From NCBI RefSeq assembly GCF_019753765.1, contig NZ_JAIJZW010000016.1, positions 1 through 64,000 of the forward strand: a stretch of 64,000 nt of DNA, written 5' to 3'. Within the stretch, counting starts at the first letter, position 1; every line of letters begins with the position of its first letter. Of the stretch, positions 52,991 through 61,339 are shown one piece after another. The DNA comes from Microbacterium marinilacus. GTDB lineage: Bacteria > Actinomycetota > Actinomycetes > Actinomycetales > Microbacteriaceae. A program made the translations under genes and the position numbers. Below the pieces are notes generated by a model. That model ran no database searches, was not told the DNA's origin, and saw nothing but the letters and a program-made list of their open reading frames with translations.

Positions 52991-53887
52991 ATGGGCACTG
53001 CGGCGCCGGAAGCGGGGCACGCGGGAGCCGACGAGCCCTCGGCAGACGGGGCGTCTGCGGAGGAGACCTCCACCGACGAGACGCGAGCCGGCGCGAAGCG
53101 CACCGCGGCGGCGCGGATGCTCGCGCTGCTCGAGGCCTTCTCGCGGGGCGGGGGCGCGCTGACGCTGTCCGAGATCAGCCGCTACGCCGATCTGTCGCTC
53201 ACCACCGCCCACCGGCTCGTGCACGAGATCCTCGACTGGGGTGGCCTCGACATCGACGACGCCGGGCGCTACCGGCTGAGCCGCAAGTTCCTCGACCTCG
53301 CGTCGACCTCGACACAGGCGCTGAGGCTGCGCGAGACGGCGCTGCCGCATCTGATCGACCTGCACCGGATGACGGGCTTGACCGTGCACCTCACGACGCG
53401 GGACGGCGGCGAGGTCGTCTACCTGGAGGCGTTGCGCGGGCATCCGAACTACACCGGCGAGAACCGCATGGGGGGCCGGCTCGCCCTGCACGTCACCGCG
53501 ACGGGCCTCGCGATGCTCGCGTTCGCCCCTGACGAGGTGCTGGAGCGCTACCTGGCGGCGCCGCACCGGGCGTTCACCTCGCGGACCCCCGTGACCGCCG
53601 CGGACATCCGCGCCCGGGTCGAGGAGATCCGCCGTCGCCGGTACGCGATCGCCGAGGGATGCCTCGCCGACGGCGCCGGCTCCGTCGCGGTGCCGCTGAC
53701 GGGTGAGGACGGGCGGATCGAACATGCCGTCGGCATCGTCTACCGGCTGGGCCAGGCCGAGCCCCGACGGCTCGTGACGCTCGCCCGCGCCACCGCCGAC
53801 CGCATCACCGCCGCGCTCGTGCACGGCACCGCCAGCCCCGACCCGCGCACGATCGCCTACAACCGACGAAAGGCCGGCCTGGCCTGA
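52991..53887 (+). CDS. IclR-family transcriptional regulator
   Basis: This 298-residue regulator has an acidic, low-complexity N-terminal extension (about 1-35), then the IclR winged helix-turn-helix (AARMLALLEAFSRGGGALTL, SEISRYADLSLTTAHRLVHE, about 39-80) and the effector domain (TGLTVHLTTRDGGEVVYLEAL, RLALHVTATGLAMLAF, about 125-275). IclR proteins typically control catabolic operons in response to a pathway compound. Four perfect TTCCG-N5-CGGAA sites occur in four promoter regions around it, including its own, so it is the probable regulator of the UGSC pair, the ABC importer and the alcohol dehydrogenase. Start ATG 52991 follows GGGAG. Confidence 0.88.
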   Translation: MGTAAPEAGHAGADEPSADGASAEETSTDETRAGAKRTAAARMLALLEAFSRGGGALTLSEISRYADLSLTTAHRLVHEILDWGGLDIDDAGRYRLSRKFLDLASTSTQALRLRETALPHLIDLHRMTGLTVHLTTRDGGEVVYLEALRGHPNYTGENRMGGRLALHVTATGLAMLAFAPDEVLERYLAAPHRAFTSRTPVTAADIRARVEEIRRRRYAIAEGCLADGAGSVAVPLTGEDGRIEHAVGIVYRLGQAEPRRLVTLARATADRITAALVHGTASPDPRTIAYNRRKAGLA

Positions 53888-54014
53888 CCACGCCGCGGGT
53901 CCTCCGGCAGGCCGGAGCGGCGGAACGCGGTGCCGGTCTCGCGGTCCTCTCCGCCTGCGACGACGGGACGCGCGGCCCGTCGCGCCCGCCGTGCCGGACG
54001 CCGGAGGATCGCGG

Positions 54015-54029
54015 TTCCGCAGGACGGAA
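54015..54029. promoter_or_regulatory. TTCCG-N5-CGGAA operator 3 (ABC importer operon)
   Basis: TTCCG-CAGGA-CGGAA lies about 90-105 bp before the 14-codon leader frame of the ABC operon. The right arm also takes part in a small hairpin, GGACG to CGTCC (54022-54041). Confidence 0.7.
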
Positions 54030-54119
54030 GATTTTCGTCCCGTCCCTGTCGGGCGTGGCCAGGATGGACGCCACCGGCGGTCAGAGGCGACCGCGTCACG
54101 CGGAGGTTCGAGGGAGAAC

Positions 54120-54164
54120 ATGAGCGAGGCTCACACCCGAGCGGGAACGGCACGGCGGCGATGA
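54120..54164 (+). CDS. possible 14-codon leader ORF of ABC importer operon
   Basis: ATG 54120 has the strong ribosome site GAGGGAGA directly upstream and opens MSEAHTRAGTARRR, whose TGA overlaps the permease ATG (ATGA at 54161-54164). The permease start has no ribosome site of its own, so its translation probably depends on ribosomes that finish this short frame. Confidence 0.45.
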   Translation: MSEAHTRAGTARRR

Positions 54165-55141
54165 AGGCGCTGGTCGTCCACTACGGCAGGCTCGTGCTGT
54201 CGTCCGTCCTGCTGTTCATCGCGGTCATCACCGTCCTGTTCTTCCTGCTCGAGATCGCGCCGGGAGACCCCATCCAGTCCCTCGTGGGGGATGCCCCGAT
54301 CTCGGAGGCCTTCCGTGAGCAGATCACCGCGGCGTACGGGCTCGACAAGTCGGTGCTGGAGCGGTACCTGATCTACCTCGGCAACGTGCTGACCGGCGAC
54401 CTCGGATACTCGTTCGGGTCGAACGAGCCGGTCCTCGGGCTGATCCTGAGCCGCATCCCCAACACGCTGGCGCTGGCGGTGCCCTCGTTCATCCTCTCGA
54501 CCATCGGCGCGATCGTGCTCGGATCGATCGCGGCGCGCACGCGTCGGCGGTGGCTCGACGCCGGCATCTCCGGCGCCTCGGTCGCGCTGTTCTCGGTGCC
54601 GAACTTCTGGCTCGGCCTGATGCTCATCTCGGTGTTCTCGCTGTGGCTCGGCTGGCTGCCCACCCAGGGCAAGAGCCCCTACGGACAGCCGGGCATCTCG
54701 TGGGAGTACGCCGTGCTGCCCGTCATCACGATGGCGACCAGCGAGCTCGCCTTCAAGGCGCGCATCATGCGCTCCTCGATGATCGAGTCGCTCGGCCAGG
54801 ACTACATGGACACCGCCCGCTCCAAGGGCCTGTCGTCGTCCCGGCAGCTGTGGGGCCACGGCCTGCCGAACGCCCTGCTGCCCATGGTCACGGTCGCGGG
54901 CTACAGTCTCGGCTTCATGCTCGCCGGCTCCGTGCTGGTGGAGCGCGTGTTCGGCTGGCCGGGCATGGGCCTGCTCTTCGTCGACGCGATCGAGCGCAAG
55001 AACAACATGGTCGTCCTGGGAGTGGTGATCTTCCTCACGATCACGATCATCGTCGTGAACCTCCTCACGGACGTGGTCTACGGCATCGTCGATCCGCGCC
55101 TCCGAGCGCGGTTCGCCCGACCCGCGAGGAGAGCCGCATGA
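54161..55141 (+). CDS. oligopeptide-type ABC transporter permease (DppB-like)
   Basis: This 326-residue membrane protein is the first permease of a peptide/opine/nickel-type importer. It has six hydrophobic segments, the FLLEIAPGDPIQSLVGD N-terminal signature (about 26-42) and the EAA loop ARSKGLSSSRQLWGHGLPNALLP (about 220-242). The ATG at 54161 is the only reasonable start and is coupled to a leader ORF. The stop overlaps the next permease (ATGA). The operon is permease-permease-ATPase-ATPase-binding protein under an IclR-type operator. Confidence 0.93.
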   Translation: MKALVVHYGRLVLSSVLLFIAVITVLFFLLEIAPGDPIQSLVGDAPISEAFREQITAAYGLDKSVLERYLIYLGNVLTGDLGYSFGSNEPVLGLILSRIPNTLALAVPSFILSTIGAIVLGSIAARTRRRWLDAGISGASVALFSVPNFWLGLMLISVFSLWLGWLPTQGKSPYGQPGISWEYAVLPVITMATSELAFKARIMRSSMIESLGQDYMDTARSKGLSSSRQLWGHGLPNALLPMVTVAGYSLGFMLAGSVLVERVFGWPGMGLLFVDAIERKNNMVVLGVVIFLTITIIVVNLLTDVVYGIVDPRLRARFARPARRAA

Positions 55142-56061
55142 GCGTCGGACAGAGCGTAGACACCACCGCCGTCTCGGTGGCGCTGACCGGCAAGCCGGGC
55201 GGCATCGGCCGGCGCCGGCGCGCGCGGGGCAAGCCCGGATCGGCCTGGGGCGCGTTCCTGCGCAAGCCGGTCACCCGGATCTTCCTGCCGATCGTGGCGT
55301 TCTTCGCCGTGGTGGCGATCGTGGGCCCGTTCGTCGTGGGCGACCCGTCGGCGGCGGCGTACCCGAGCGTGATGCCGCCGAGCGCCGAGCATCCGCTCGG
55401 CACCGACCACCTGGGGCGCGACTACCTCGCCCGCGTCGTCCACGGGTCGCAGGTGTCGCTGCTCGTCGGGTTCAGCGTCGCCGTGCTCTGCATGACGATC
55501 GGCGTCGTCGTCGGGGGCCTCGCGGGCTACTACCGCGGCTTCATCGACGTCGCGCTGGTGAAGGTCGCGGAGTTCTTCCAGGTGTTCCCGGGCCTCGTCG
55601 TCGCGCTGGTGGCGGCGGCGCTGATCGGCTCGAACGTCGTGATCATCGTGGTCATCCTGTCGGTGACGATGTGGCCGAGCGTCGCGAGGATCGTGCGGGC
55701 TGAGGCGATGCGCATCTCGCAGCTCGGCTACGTCGAGTCGGCGCGCGCCGCGGGCTTCCGGGGGCTGCGGATCCTCTGGTCCGACGTGATCCCGAACGCC
55801 ATGCCCCCGGTGCTGGTCGCGACCACCATGACCGTCGGGCGGGCGATCCTCGTCGAGTCCGGGCTGGCGTTCCTCGGCGTCGGCGACGCCAACCGGCCCA
55901 GCTGGGGAGCACTGCTGAACGCGGCGCAGGCGCACCTGCGCGACGGGTGGTGGCTGGCGCTGTTCCCCGGCCTGTGCATCTTCGTCGTCGTGCTCGCGGT
56001 GAACATGCTCGGCGACGCACTGAACGACGCCTTCAATCCCACGATCGGGAGGGTGAAATGA
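55138..56061 (+). CDS. oligopeptide-type ABC transporter permease (DppC-like)
   Basis: This 307-residue second permease has a basic N-terminal extension (about 1-45), the DppC signature HPLGTDHLGRDYLARVVHGSQ (about 86-106) and the EAA loop SARAAGFRGLRILWSDVIPNAMPP (about 200-223), with six membrane segments. Both ends overlap neighbouring genes by ATGA, so the whole operon is tightly coupled. Confidence 0.93.
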   Translation: MSVGQSVDTTAVSVALTGKPGGIGRRRRARGKPGSAWGAFLRKPVTRIFLPIVAFFAVVAIVGPFVVGDPSAAAYPSVMPPSAEHPLGTDHLGRDYLARVVHGSQVSLLVGFSVAVLCMTIGVVVGGLAGYYRGFIDVALVKVAEFFQVFPGLVVALVAAALIGSNVVIIVVILSVTMWPSVARIVRAEAMRISQLGYVESARAAGFRGLRILWSDVIPNAMPPVLVATTMTVGRAILVESGLAFLGVGDANRPSWGALLNAAQAHLRDGWWLALFPGLCIFVVVLAVNMLGDALNDAFNPTIGRVK

Positions 56062-56975
56062 CGGACACGAGGCAAGCCGTGCCGCGGGGCGCGGACGGGG
56101 CCGGGGAGACCGGCGGTCCGGCGCTGCTCGAGGTCGCCGACCTCCGCGTCGATCTGCCGACGGGGGAGCACGACGAGGTCTGCGCCGTGGCCCGGGTCGG
56201 GCTCACGGTGGCGCGCGGCGAGCGGGTCGGCATCGTGGGGGAGTCGGGTTCCGGCAAGTCGGTCACGGGGCGCGCGATCGCGGGGCTGCTGCCGGCGTCG
56301 TCGCGTGTGCGCGTGAACGGCTCGATCCGGTTCGACGGGCGGGAGATGCTCGGCGCGCCGGCGGCGGAGTGGGCGCGCGTGCGCCGTGAGACCGTCGGCA
56401 TGATCTTCCAGGATCCGCTCACCTTCCTGAACCCCGTGATGCGGATCGGACGGCAGGTCGCCGAGTCGGTGCCGAGGGGCACGCCGAGGGAGCGGGAGGC
56501 GGAAGCGCAGCGCTTCCTCGCCCTCGCCGGTCTCGAGGACGTCGCGGAGCTGGCCCGCCGCTATCCGCACGAGCTGAGCGGCGGGATGCGGCAGCGGGTG
56601 CTGATCGCGATCGCGATCGCCAAGCTGCCGAAGCTGATCATCGCCGACGAGCCGACGACGGCGCTCGACGCGACGGTGCAGGCGGTGGTGCTGAAGACCC
56701 TCGCCGAGACCGTGAGCGAGCTCGGCACCTCGCTGATCCTGATCTCGCACGATCTCGCGGTCGTCGCCGGCATGACGGAACGCCTGTACGTCATGTACCG
56801 CGGGCGGATCGTGGAGTCGGGCGCGACCGCCGAGGTGCTCGCCCGTCCCCGTCATCCGTACACGCAGGCGCTGCTGCGCAGCGTCCGCAGCCTGACGGAC
56901 GACGACGAGCTGTACTCGATACCGCCCTCTCTGCGGGCGGAGCTGGCGGCGGAGGTGGACGGCGATGCTGCTTGA
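56058..56975 (+). CDS. ABC transporter ATPase (DppD-like)
   Basis: This 305-residue ATPase has Walker A GESGSGKSVTGRAI (about 57-70), Q-loop MIFQDPLTFLNPV (about 115-127), signature LSGGMRQRVLIAIAIA (about 174-189) and Walker B LIIADEPTTALD (about 194-205), then the oligopeptide-family C-terminal region with HPYTQALLRS. It overlaps the second ATPase gene by 11 bp. A cysteine-rich C-terminal motif typical of some DppD is missing, as the tail is short. Confidence 0.93.
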   Translation: MTDTRQAVPRGADGAGETGGPALLEVADLRVDLPTGEHDEVCAVARVGLTVARGERVGIVGESGSGKSVTGRAIAGLLPASSRVRVNGSIRFDGREMLGAPAAEWARVRRETVGMIFQDPLTFLNPVMRIGRQVAESVPRGTPREREAEAQRFLALAGLEDVAELARRYPHELSGGMRQRVLIAIAIAKLPKLIIADEPTTALDATVQAVVLKTLAETVSELGTSLILISHDLAVVAGMTERLYVMYRGRIVESGATAEVLARPRHPYTQALLRSVRSLTDDDELYSIPPSLRAELAAEVDGDAA

Positions 56976-57750
56976 GGCGCAGGAGGTGTCGAAGTCGTTC
57001 CGGGGACGGCGCGGCAGCGCCGACGTGGTCGCCGTCGACGCGGCGAGCATGAGCGTCGCCCCTGGCCGGTTCGTGGCGGTCGTCGGGGAGTCCGGCAGCG
57101 GCAAGAGCACGCTCGCACGCATGCTCCTCGGCCTGATCCCCGTCACCGGGGGCACGGTGCTGCTCGACGGCGAGGACATCGCGTCGATGCGCGGCGAGAG
57201 GCTCGCGCACTTCCGCCGCAGCGTGCAGGCGGTGCTGCAGGACCCCGCGGGGTCGCTGAACCCGCGCAAGCGCGTGCGTCAGGCGATCGCCGAGGTGGTG
57301 AGGCTGCACCGGATCGCCTCCGGCCCGGCCGCCGTGCGCGAGAAGGTCGTCGAGGCGCTCGAGCTCGTCGGGCTCTCGCCGGGCGAGCAGTTCCTGGACC
57401 GCTTCCCCGGGGAGCTGAGCGGCGGCCAGCGCCAGCGCGTCCTGATCGCGCGAGCGATCGTCGTCGGCCCGCGCATCATCGTGGCGGACGAGGCGGTCTC
57501 GGCGCTCGACGCGTCGGTGAAGGCAGGCGTGCTGCGCACGATGCGCGACCTGACGGAACGGCTCGGCGTGGGCTACGTGTTCATCACCCACGATCTGCCG
57601 GTCGTGAAGAAGGTCGCCGACGAGGTGATCGTCATGAAGTCGGGGCGGATCGTGGAGTCCGGCCCGAAGACCGCGATCTTCTCCGAGCCACGGCAGGAGT
57701 ACACCCGCACTCTGCTGGCGGCGGCTCCCGTGCTCGAGCCGGCGCGATGA
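56965..57750 (+). CDS. ABC transporter ATPase (DppF-like)
   Basis: This 261-residue ATPase has Walker A GESGSGKSTLARMLLG (about 37-52), Q-loop AVLQDPAGSLNPRKRV (about 90-105), signature LSGGQRQRVLIARAI (about 151-165) and Walker B IIVADEAVSALDASVK (about 170-185). The Walker B loop reads ADEAVSALD where ADEPTSALD is usual. It ends in a TGA that overlaps an ATG (57747) in frame with the binding-protein gene. Confidence 0.92.
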   Translation: MLLEAQEVSKSFRGRRGSADVVAVDAASMSVAPGRFVAVVGESGSGKSTLARMLLGLIPVTGGTVLLDGEDIASMRGERLAHFRRSVQAVLQDPAGSLNPRKRVRQAIAEVVRLHRIASGPAAVREKVVEALELVGLSPGEQFLDRFPGELSGGQRQRVLIARAIVVGPRIIVADEAVSALDASVKAGVLRTMRDLTERLGVGYVFITHDLPVVKKVADEVIVMKSGRIVESGPKTAIFSEPRQEYTRTLLAAAPVLEPAR

Positions 57751-57842
57751 CCCGTGCGCGGTCCGGTCGTGCACGTCGGCACCGGGCCGAGCACCGCACC
57801 ACAGGGGCGAAAGCCATCCCATCCCGACGAAAGAGGCACTCG

Positions 57843-59438
57843 ATGAAGAGTCATACCGGACGAACGGCGGCGCTCGCGCTGAGCGCCGCCGCCGTGCTCG
57901 CGCTGTCCGCCTGCACCGGCGACGGCGGCGGAGGCGGAGGAGGAGGCGGCGGGGACCGCGTCTACATCCAGGCGATCGCGGAGGAGCCGACCAGCTTCAA
58001 CGGCCAGGTCACGAGCGGGCTGTCGCCCACGATGTTCAGCGCGCAGATCTTCGACACCCTGGTGCGGGTGTCCGACCGTTACGAGCTCTCTCCAGGGCTG
58101 GCGGAGTCTTGGGAGCTGAGCGACGACGGGCTGACGCTGACGCTGCACCTGCGGGACGACGTCGCCTGGCACGACGGCGAGCCGTTCACGGCCGAGGACG
58201 TGAAGTTCAACCTCGAGGAGATCGTCGAGCTGCAGACCTTCGGAGCGCCCCTGGCGGCACGGATCGACACGGTGGAGGTCGTCGACGAGCACACCGCGGT
58301 CGTGCACATGACCGAGCCGTACGGGCCCCTGCTGGAGACCCTGGGCATCCAGTTCATCATCCCGAAGCACGTCTACGAGGGCACCGAGTACGTCACGAAC
58401 CCGGCGAACATGGAGCCGGTCGGCACGGGGCCGATGATGTACGAGTCGTACTCGTCGGGCGAGCAGGTCGTGTTCGTCAAGAACCCGGACTACTGGGAGG
58501 GCGAGGTCCAGGTGGACCGCGCCGTGTACCCGATCATGACTGACCCGAACACGCGGGCGCTGGCGTTGTTCGCCGGCGAGGTGGACGAGGCGAGCATCGA
58601 TCCCTCGCAGCAGGATCGCGTGAGCGAGGACGAGAACCTGGAGCTGCGCACGCGCGGCGTGTTCTCGCAGCTCGTGTCCGTGATGTTCAACGCGCAGAGC
58701 GAGTACCTCCAGGACCCGGAGGTGCGCGCGCTGGTGTTCGCGGCGCTCGACCGCGAGGCGATCACCGACACGGCGCTGTCCGGCCTCGGCCAGCCCGCGA
58801 CCGGGTTCTTCCCCGAGACGCTCGACTGGGCGCGCGATGCCAGCATCGACTTCGACGAGGACTTCCCGCGCGACCTGGAGGCGATCGAGGAGGGGCTGGA
58901 CGCCGCAGGGTATCCCGTCCAGTCCGACGGCCTCCGGTTCACCCTGGACGTCGAGTACATCACGTCGCTCAGCGAGGTGGCGGCGACGGCGGAGCTCGCC
59001 AAGTCGCAGCTCGCGGAGGTCGGCATCGGCCTGAACCTGAACGGCTCCGCGTCCGCGGTGTTCACCGAGCGCGTCTACACGGCGAGCGACTTCGACCTGG
59101 CGTTCCTGCGCTCCACGATCGGGGCTGACCCCACGATCGGCATCGCGCGCTGGTACACCTGCAACGACAAGAAGGCCGCGGCGTCGAACCCGTCGGGCAT
59201 CTGCGACCCGGAGCTCGACGCAGCCGCCGCCGGCGCCGCCGAGAGCATCGACCGCGAGACGCGGGCCGAGTACTTCCATGCCATGCAGCAGCGAGCGCGC
59301 GAGCTGATGTACTACGCGCCCGTCGCGTGGTTCGACGGCGCCTTCACCACCGTCAACACCACCCGGTGGGACGGTCTGCTCGACGACACGGGGCGGGTCT
59401 CGACCACCCCCTGGCTGAACATGCAGCTCAAGGAATGA
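57843..59438 (+). CDS. oligopeptide-type ABC solute-binding lipoprotein
   Basis: This 531-residue family 5 binding protein carries a lipoprotein signal (TGRTAALALSAAAVLALSAC, cysteine at about 24) and a glycine run, then the SBP5 body with YELSPGLAESWELSDDGLTL (about 80-99) and LRDDVAWHDGEPFTAEDVKF (about 104-123). It captures the substrate for the upstream permeases and ATPases. ATG 57843 is preferred because AAAGAGG precedes it and the signal peptide then has a normal basic start. An in-frame ATG at 57747, overlapping the ATPase stop, would add 32 basic residues. A strong bidirectional terminator follows. Confidence 0.92.
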   Translation: MKSHTGRTAALALSAAAVLALSACTGDGGGGGGGGGGDRVYIQAIAEEPTSFNGQVTSGLSPTMFSAQIFDTLVRVSDRYELSPGLAESWELSDDGLTLTLHLRDDVAWHDGEPFTAEDVKFNLEEIVELQTFGAPLAARIDTVEVVDEHTAVVHMTEPYGPLLETLGIQFIIPKHVYEGTEYVTNPANMEPVGTGPMMYESYSSGEQVVFVKNPDYWEGEVQVDRAVYPIMTDPNTRALALFAGEVDEASIDPSQQDRVSEDENLELRTRGVFSQLVSVMFNAQSEYLQDPEVRALVFAALDREAITDTALSGLGQPATGFFPETLDWARDASIDFDEDFPRDLEAIEEGLDAAGYPVQSDGLRFTLDVEYITSLSEVAATAELAKSQLAEVGIGLNLNGSASAVFTERVYTASDFDLAFLRSTIGADPTIGIARWYTCNDKKAAASNPSGICDPELDAAAAGAAESIDRETRAEYFHAMQQRARELMYYAPVAWFDGAFTTVNTTRWDGLLDDTGRVSTTPWLNMQLKE

Positions 59439-59441
59439 GGC

Positions 59442-59488
59442 GCACGACGAGGGGGCCCGGGATGATCCCGGGCCCCCTCGTCGTGCGT
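59442..59488. terminator. 47-bp perfect palindrome, bidirectional terminator
   Basis: Arms of 23 bp (59442-59464 and 59466-59488, beginning CGCACGACGAGGGGGCCCGG) surround a single central G. It starts 3 bp after the binding-protein stop and lies 40 bp from the end of the convergent dehydrogenase gene, so it can stop both transcripts. Confidence 0.8.
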
Positions 59489-59527
59489 GGTGTCAGCGGC
59501 CCGCCGGCCCATGACCGGACAGGACGG

Positions 59528-60613
59528 TCAGGGCACCAGCGAGACGTGGATCGCCGGGTCGTCCGGGACTCCCGCGAGCACGTCGATGGCGTGCACGACC
59601 TCGTCCAGGCCGAACGAGTGCGTGTGGAGCAGGTCGAGCGGGAAGCGACGCGACTCGATCAGCGCGATCGCCTCGTCGATGGAGGTGGACTCCACCCCGC
59701 GGGCGCCGACCACGGTGATGCCCTTCTGCACGATCCGGTCCGTCACGAGCTCGATGCCGCGGCCGTGCTTCAGTCCGGCCAGCACCACCCGCCCGCCGGG
59801 ACGCACGGCCTCGAGCGCGTCCTGCACCGGCTGCGCGGCGTCGGGGGTGAGGTCCAGCACGACGTCGGCGAGCCGTCCGCCCGTGAGCTCTCGCACACGC
59901 TCCGGGACGTCCTCGGAGTCGGCCATCACCGCCGAGTCCGCCGCGATCGCGAGCGCGGCGTCGAGCTTGTGGGCGTCCTGGGCGAGTCCCGTGACGATGA
60001 TCTGCTCGGCGCCCGCCTGCCGCGCGGCGATCGCGGCCGCGATGCCGCGCTGGCCCGCGCCGAGGATGACGACGGTCGCGCCGGGGCGCACGTCGCCCAG
60101 GTGTCCGGCCCACCGCACGCCCGCCGCGATGGAGTTGAACATCGCGGCCTCCGCGACCGGGACCTCCGCGTCGATCCGATGCACGACGGACTGCGGATGC
60201 AGGTACATGTAGTCGGCGAAGCCGCCGATGAGCGGCGTCGGGCTCTCGAACGGGCGGTACCCGTAGGCGCCGAGCGAGCGCTCGCACGCGACGTGGTTGC
60301 GCACCGCGCAGGAGGGGCACTCGTGGCAGGGGACGACCACCTCCACGGCGACCCGGTCGCCGACGCCGACGCCCCAGCGACGCGCGGCGGACCGGCCGAT
60401 CGCGTGCACCACTCCCATGGGCTCGTGCCCCGGCACCAGGTGGGTGGGCCTGCCGGCGCTGAGGCCCGAGCGCACCTGGGCGATGTCGCTGCCGCAGAGC
60501 GCCGCGGCCTCGATGCGGAGCACCGCGTCGTCCTCTCCCACGTCGGGCACCGGGTACTCGACCAGCTCGACGGTATCGGGGCCCGTCAGCAGGGCCGCGC
60601 GGGATGTGGTCAT
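59528..60613 (-). CDS. zinc-dependent alcohol dehydrogenase
   Basis: This 361-residue medium-chain dehydrogenase has the catalytic-zinc cysteine in ALCGSDIAQVR (about 38-48), GHEPMGVVHAIG (about 62-73), four structural-zinc cysteines in VPCHECPSCAVRNHVACE (about 92-109) and the NAD motif VVILGAGQRGIAAAIAARQAG (about 168-188). It resembles threonine/sorbitol-type dehydrogenases. ATG 60613 has AAAGG at proper distance; an ATG at 60619 is too close. A perfect IclR-type operator lies 110 bp upstream, so it probably oxidises an alcohol formed from the imported compound. Confidence 0.88.
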   Translation of the reverse strand: MTTSRAALLTGPDTVELVEYPVPDVGEDDAVLRIEAAALCGSDIAQVRSGLSAGRPTHLVPGHEPMGVVHAIGRSAARRWGVGVGDRVAVEVVVPCHECPSCAVRNHVACERSLGAYGYRPFESPTPLIGGFADYMYLHPQSVVHRIDAEVPVAEAAMFNSIAAGVRWAGHLGDVRPGATVVILGAGQRGIAAAIAARQAGAEQIIVTGLAQDAHKLDAALAIAADSAVMADSEDVPERVRELTGGRLADVVLDLTPDAAQPVQDALEAVRPGGRVVLAGLKHGRGIELVTDRIVQKGITVVGARGVESTSIDEAIALIESRRFPLDLLHTHSFGLDEVVHAIDVLAGVPDDPAIHVSLVP

Positions 60614-60722
60614 GGGCATCGCCTTTCGTCGTGGCCGTCGACATCGACGGCGCGCCGGATGCAGGCATCGCAGCCTGGACACGGGGAGGCTACGGCGACG
60701 CCGCGGTCGCGCCAATGCCCGG

Positions 60723-60737
60723 TTCCGGGGCGCGGAA
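60723..60737. promoter_or_regulatory. TTCCG-N5-CGGAA operator 4 (alcohol dehydrogenase)
   Basis: TTCCG-GGGCG-CGGAA lies between the dehydrogenase start (60613) and the end of the TetR gene (60754). It is the fourth perfect copy and places this minus-strand gene in the same regulon as the UGSC and ABC operons. Confidence 0.65.
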
Positions 60738-60753
60738 GGCCGCTCGGCCTCCG

Positions 60754-61332
60754 TCAGCCGCGGGCGTACCCGCCGACCAGCATCCGCACGCCTCGAGCGA
60801 AGTCGGAGGCGGTCTGCTCGACGACCTCGGCCTCTGCCGCCGGGTACGCGCCGAACCGCGCGGCCTGGATGCGCTGCTGCACGAGCGAGGCATGGCCGAG
60901 CACGAACTGCAGGAGCACGGTCGCGGCGCTTTGCGCGTCGTCGCCGGCGAGCGGCGCGAGCACTCCGGCGAGGCGGTCGTGGGCGACATCCGAGCCCAGA
61001 CCGAGGGCCTGCGTGCTCAGGACGATCTCCGCGCCGTCGCGGTAGGCGAGGAGCGCGTCGCGCAGGGCGGACGCGGCGGCGGCGACGTCGGCGGCCGGCT
61101 CGGCGGACGGGGCGACGGGCGCCGCGGAGGCGACGATGCGGTCGGCGATGTCGGCGAGGAGCGACTGCTTGTTGTCGAAGTGCCAGTAGAGTGCGCTCGG
61201 CTGCACGCCCAGCTCGGCGGCGAGCCGGCGCATCGAGAGGTCGGGCAGCCCGGCGCGCTGCAGCAGGGCCAGCGCGGTGTCGACGATGCCGTCGCGCGTG
61301 TGACGCTCGGTGCGCGCGTCACGTGACTCCAT
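60754..61332 (-). CDS. bioQ: TetR-family regulator, probable biotin repressor BioQ
   Basis: This 192-residue TetR protein has an N-terminal helix-turn-helix (GIVDTALALLQRAGLPDLSM, RRLAAELGVQPSALYWHF, about 15-52) ending in the classic YWHFDNKQSLL. It is divergent from bioYMN. In corynebacteria a TetR protein, BioQ, represses biotin genes through TGAAC-N3-GTTAC-like sites, and the intergenic region here holds two TGAAC-N3-GTTCA sites. The ATG at 61332 is 7 nt after a minus-strand TATACT box, so the mRNA is probably leaderless. The function is inferred from context. Confidence 0.8.
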   Translation of the reverse strand: MESRDARTERHTRDGIVDTALALLQRAGLPDLSMRRLAAELGVQPSALYWHFDNKQSLLADIADRIVASAAPVAPSAEPAADVAAAASALRDALLAYRDGAEIVLSTQALGLGSDVAHDRLAGVLAPLAGDDAQSAATVLLQFVLGHASLVQQRIQAARFGAYPAAEAEVVEQTASDFARGVRMLVGGYARG

Positions 61333-61339
61333 GAGGGCA

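Noticed and set aside
45533..60613. Recently acquired genomic island by insertion
   Set aside because: No integrase, transposase, tRNA end or direct repeats flank it, and codon use looks like that of the housekeeping genes; only its gene content looks accessory.
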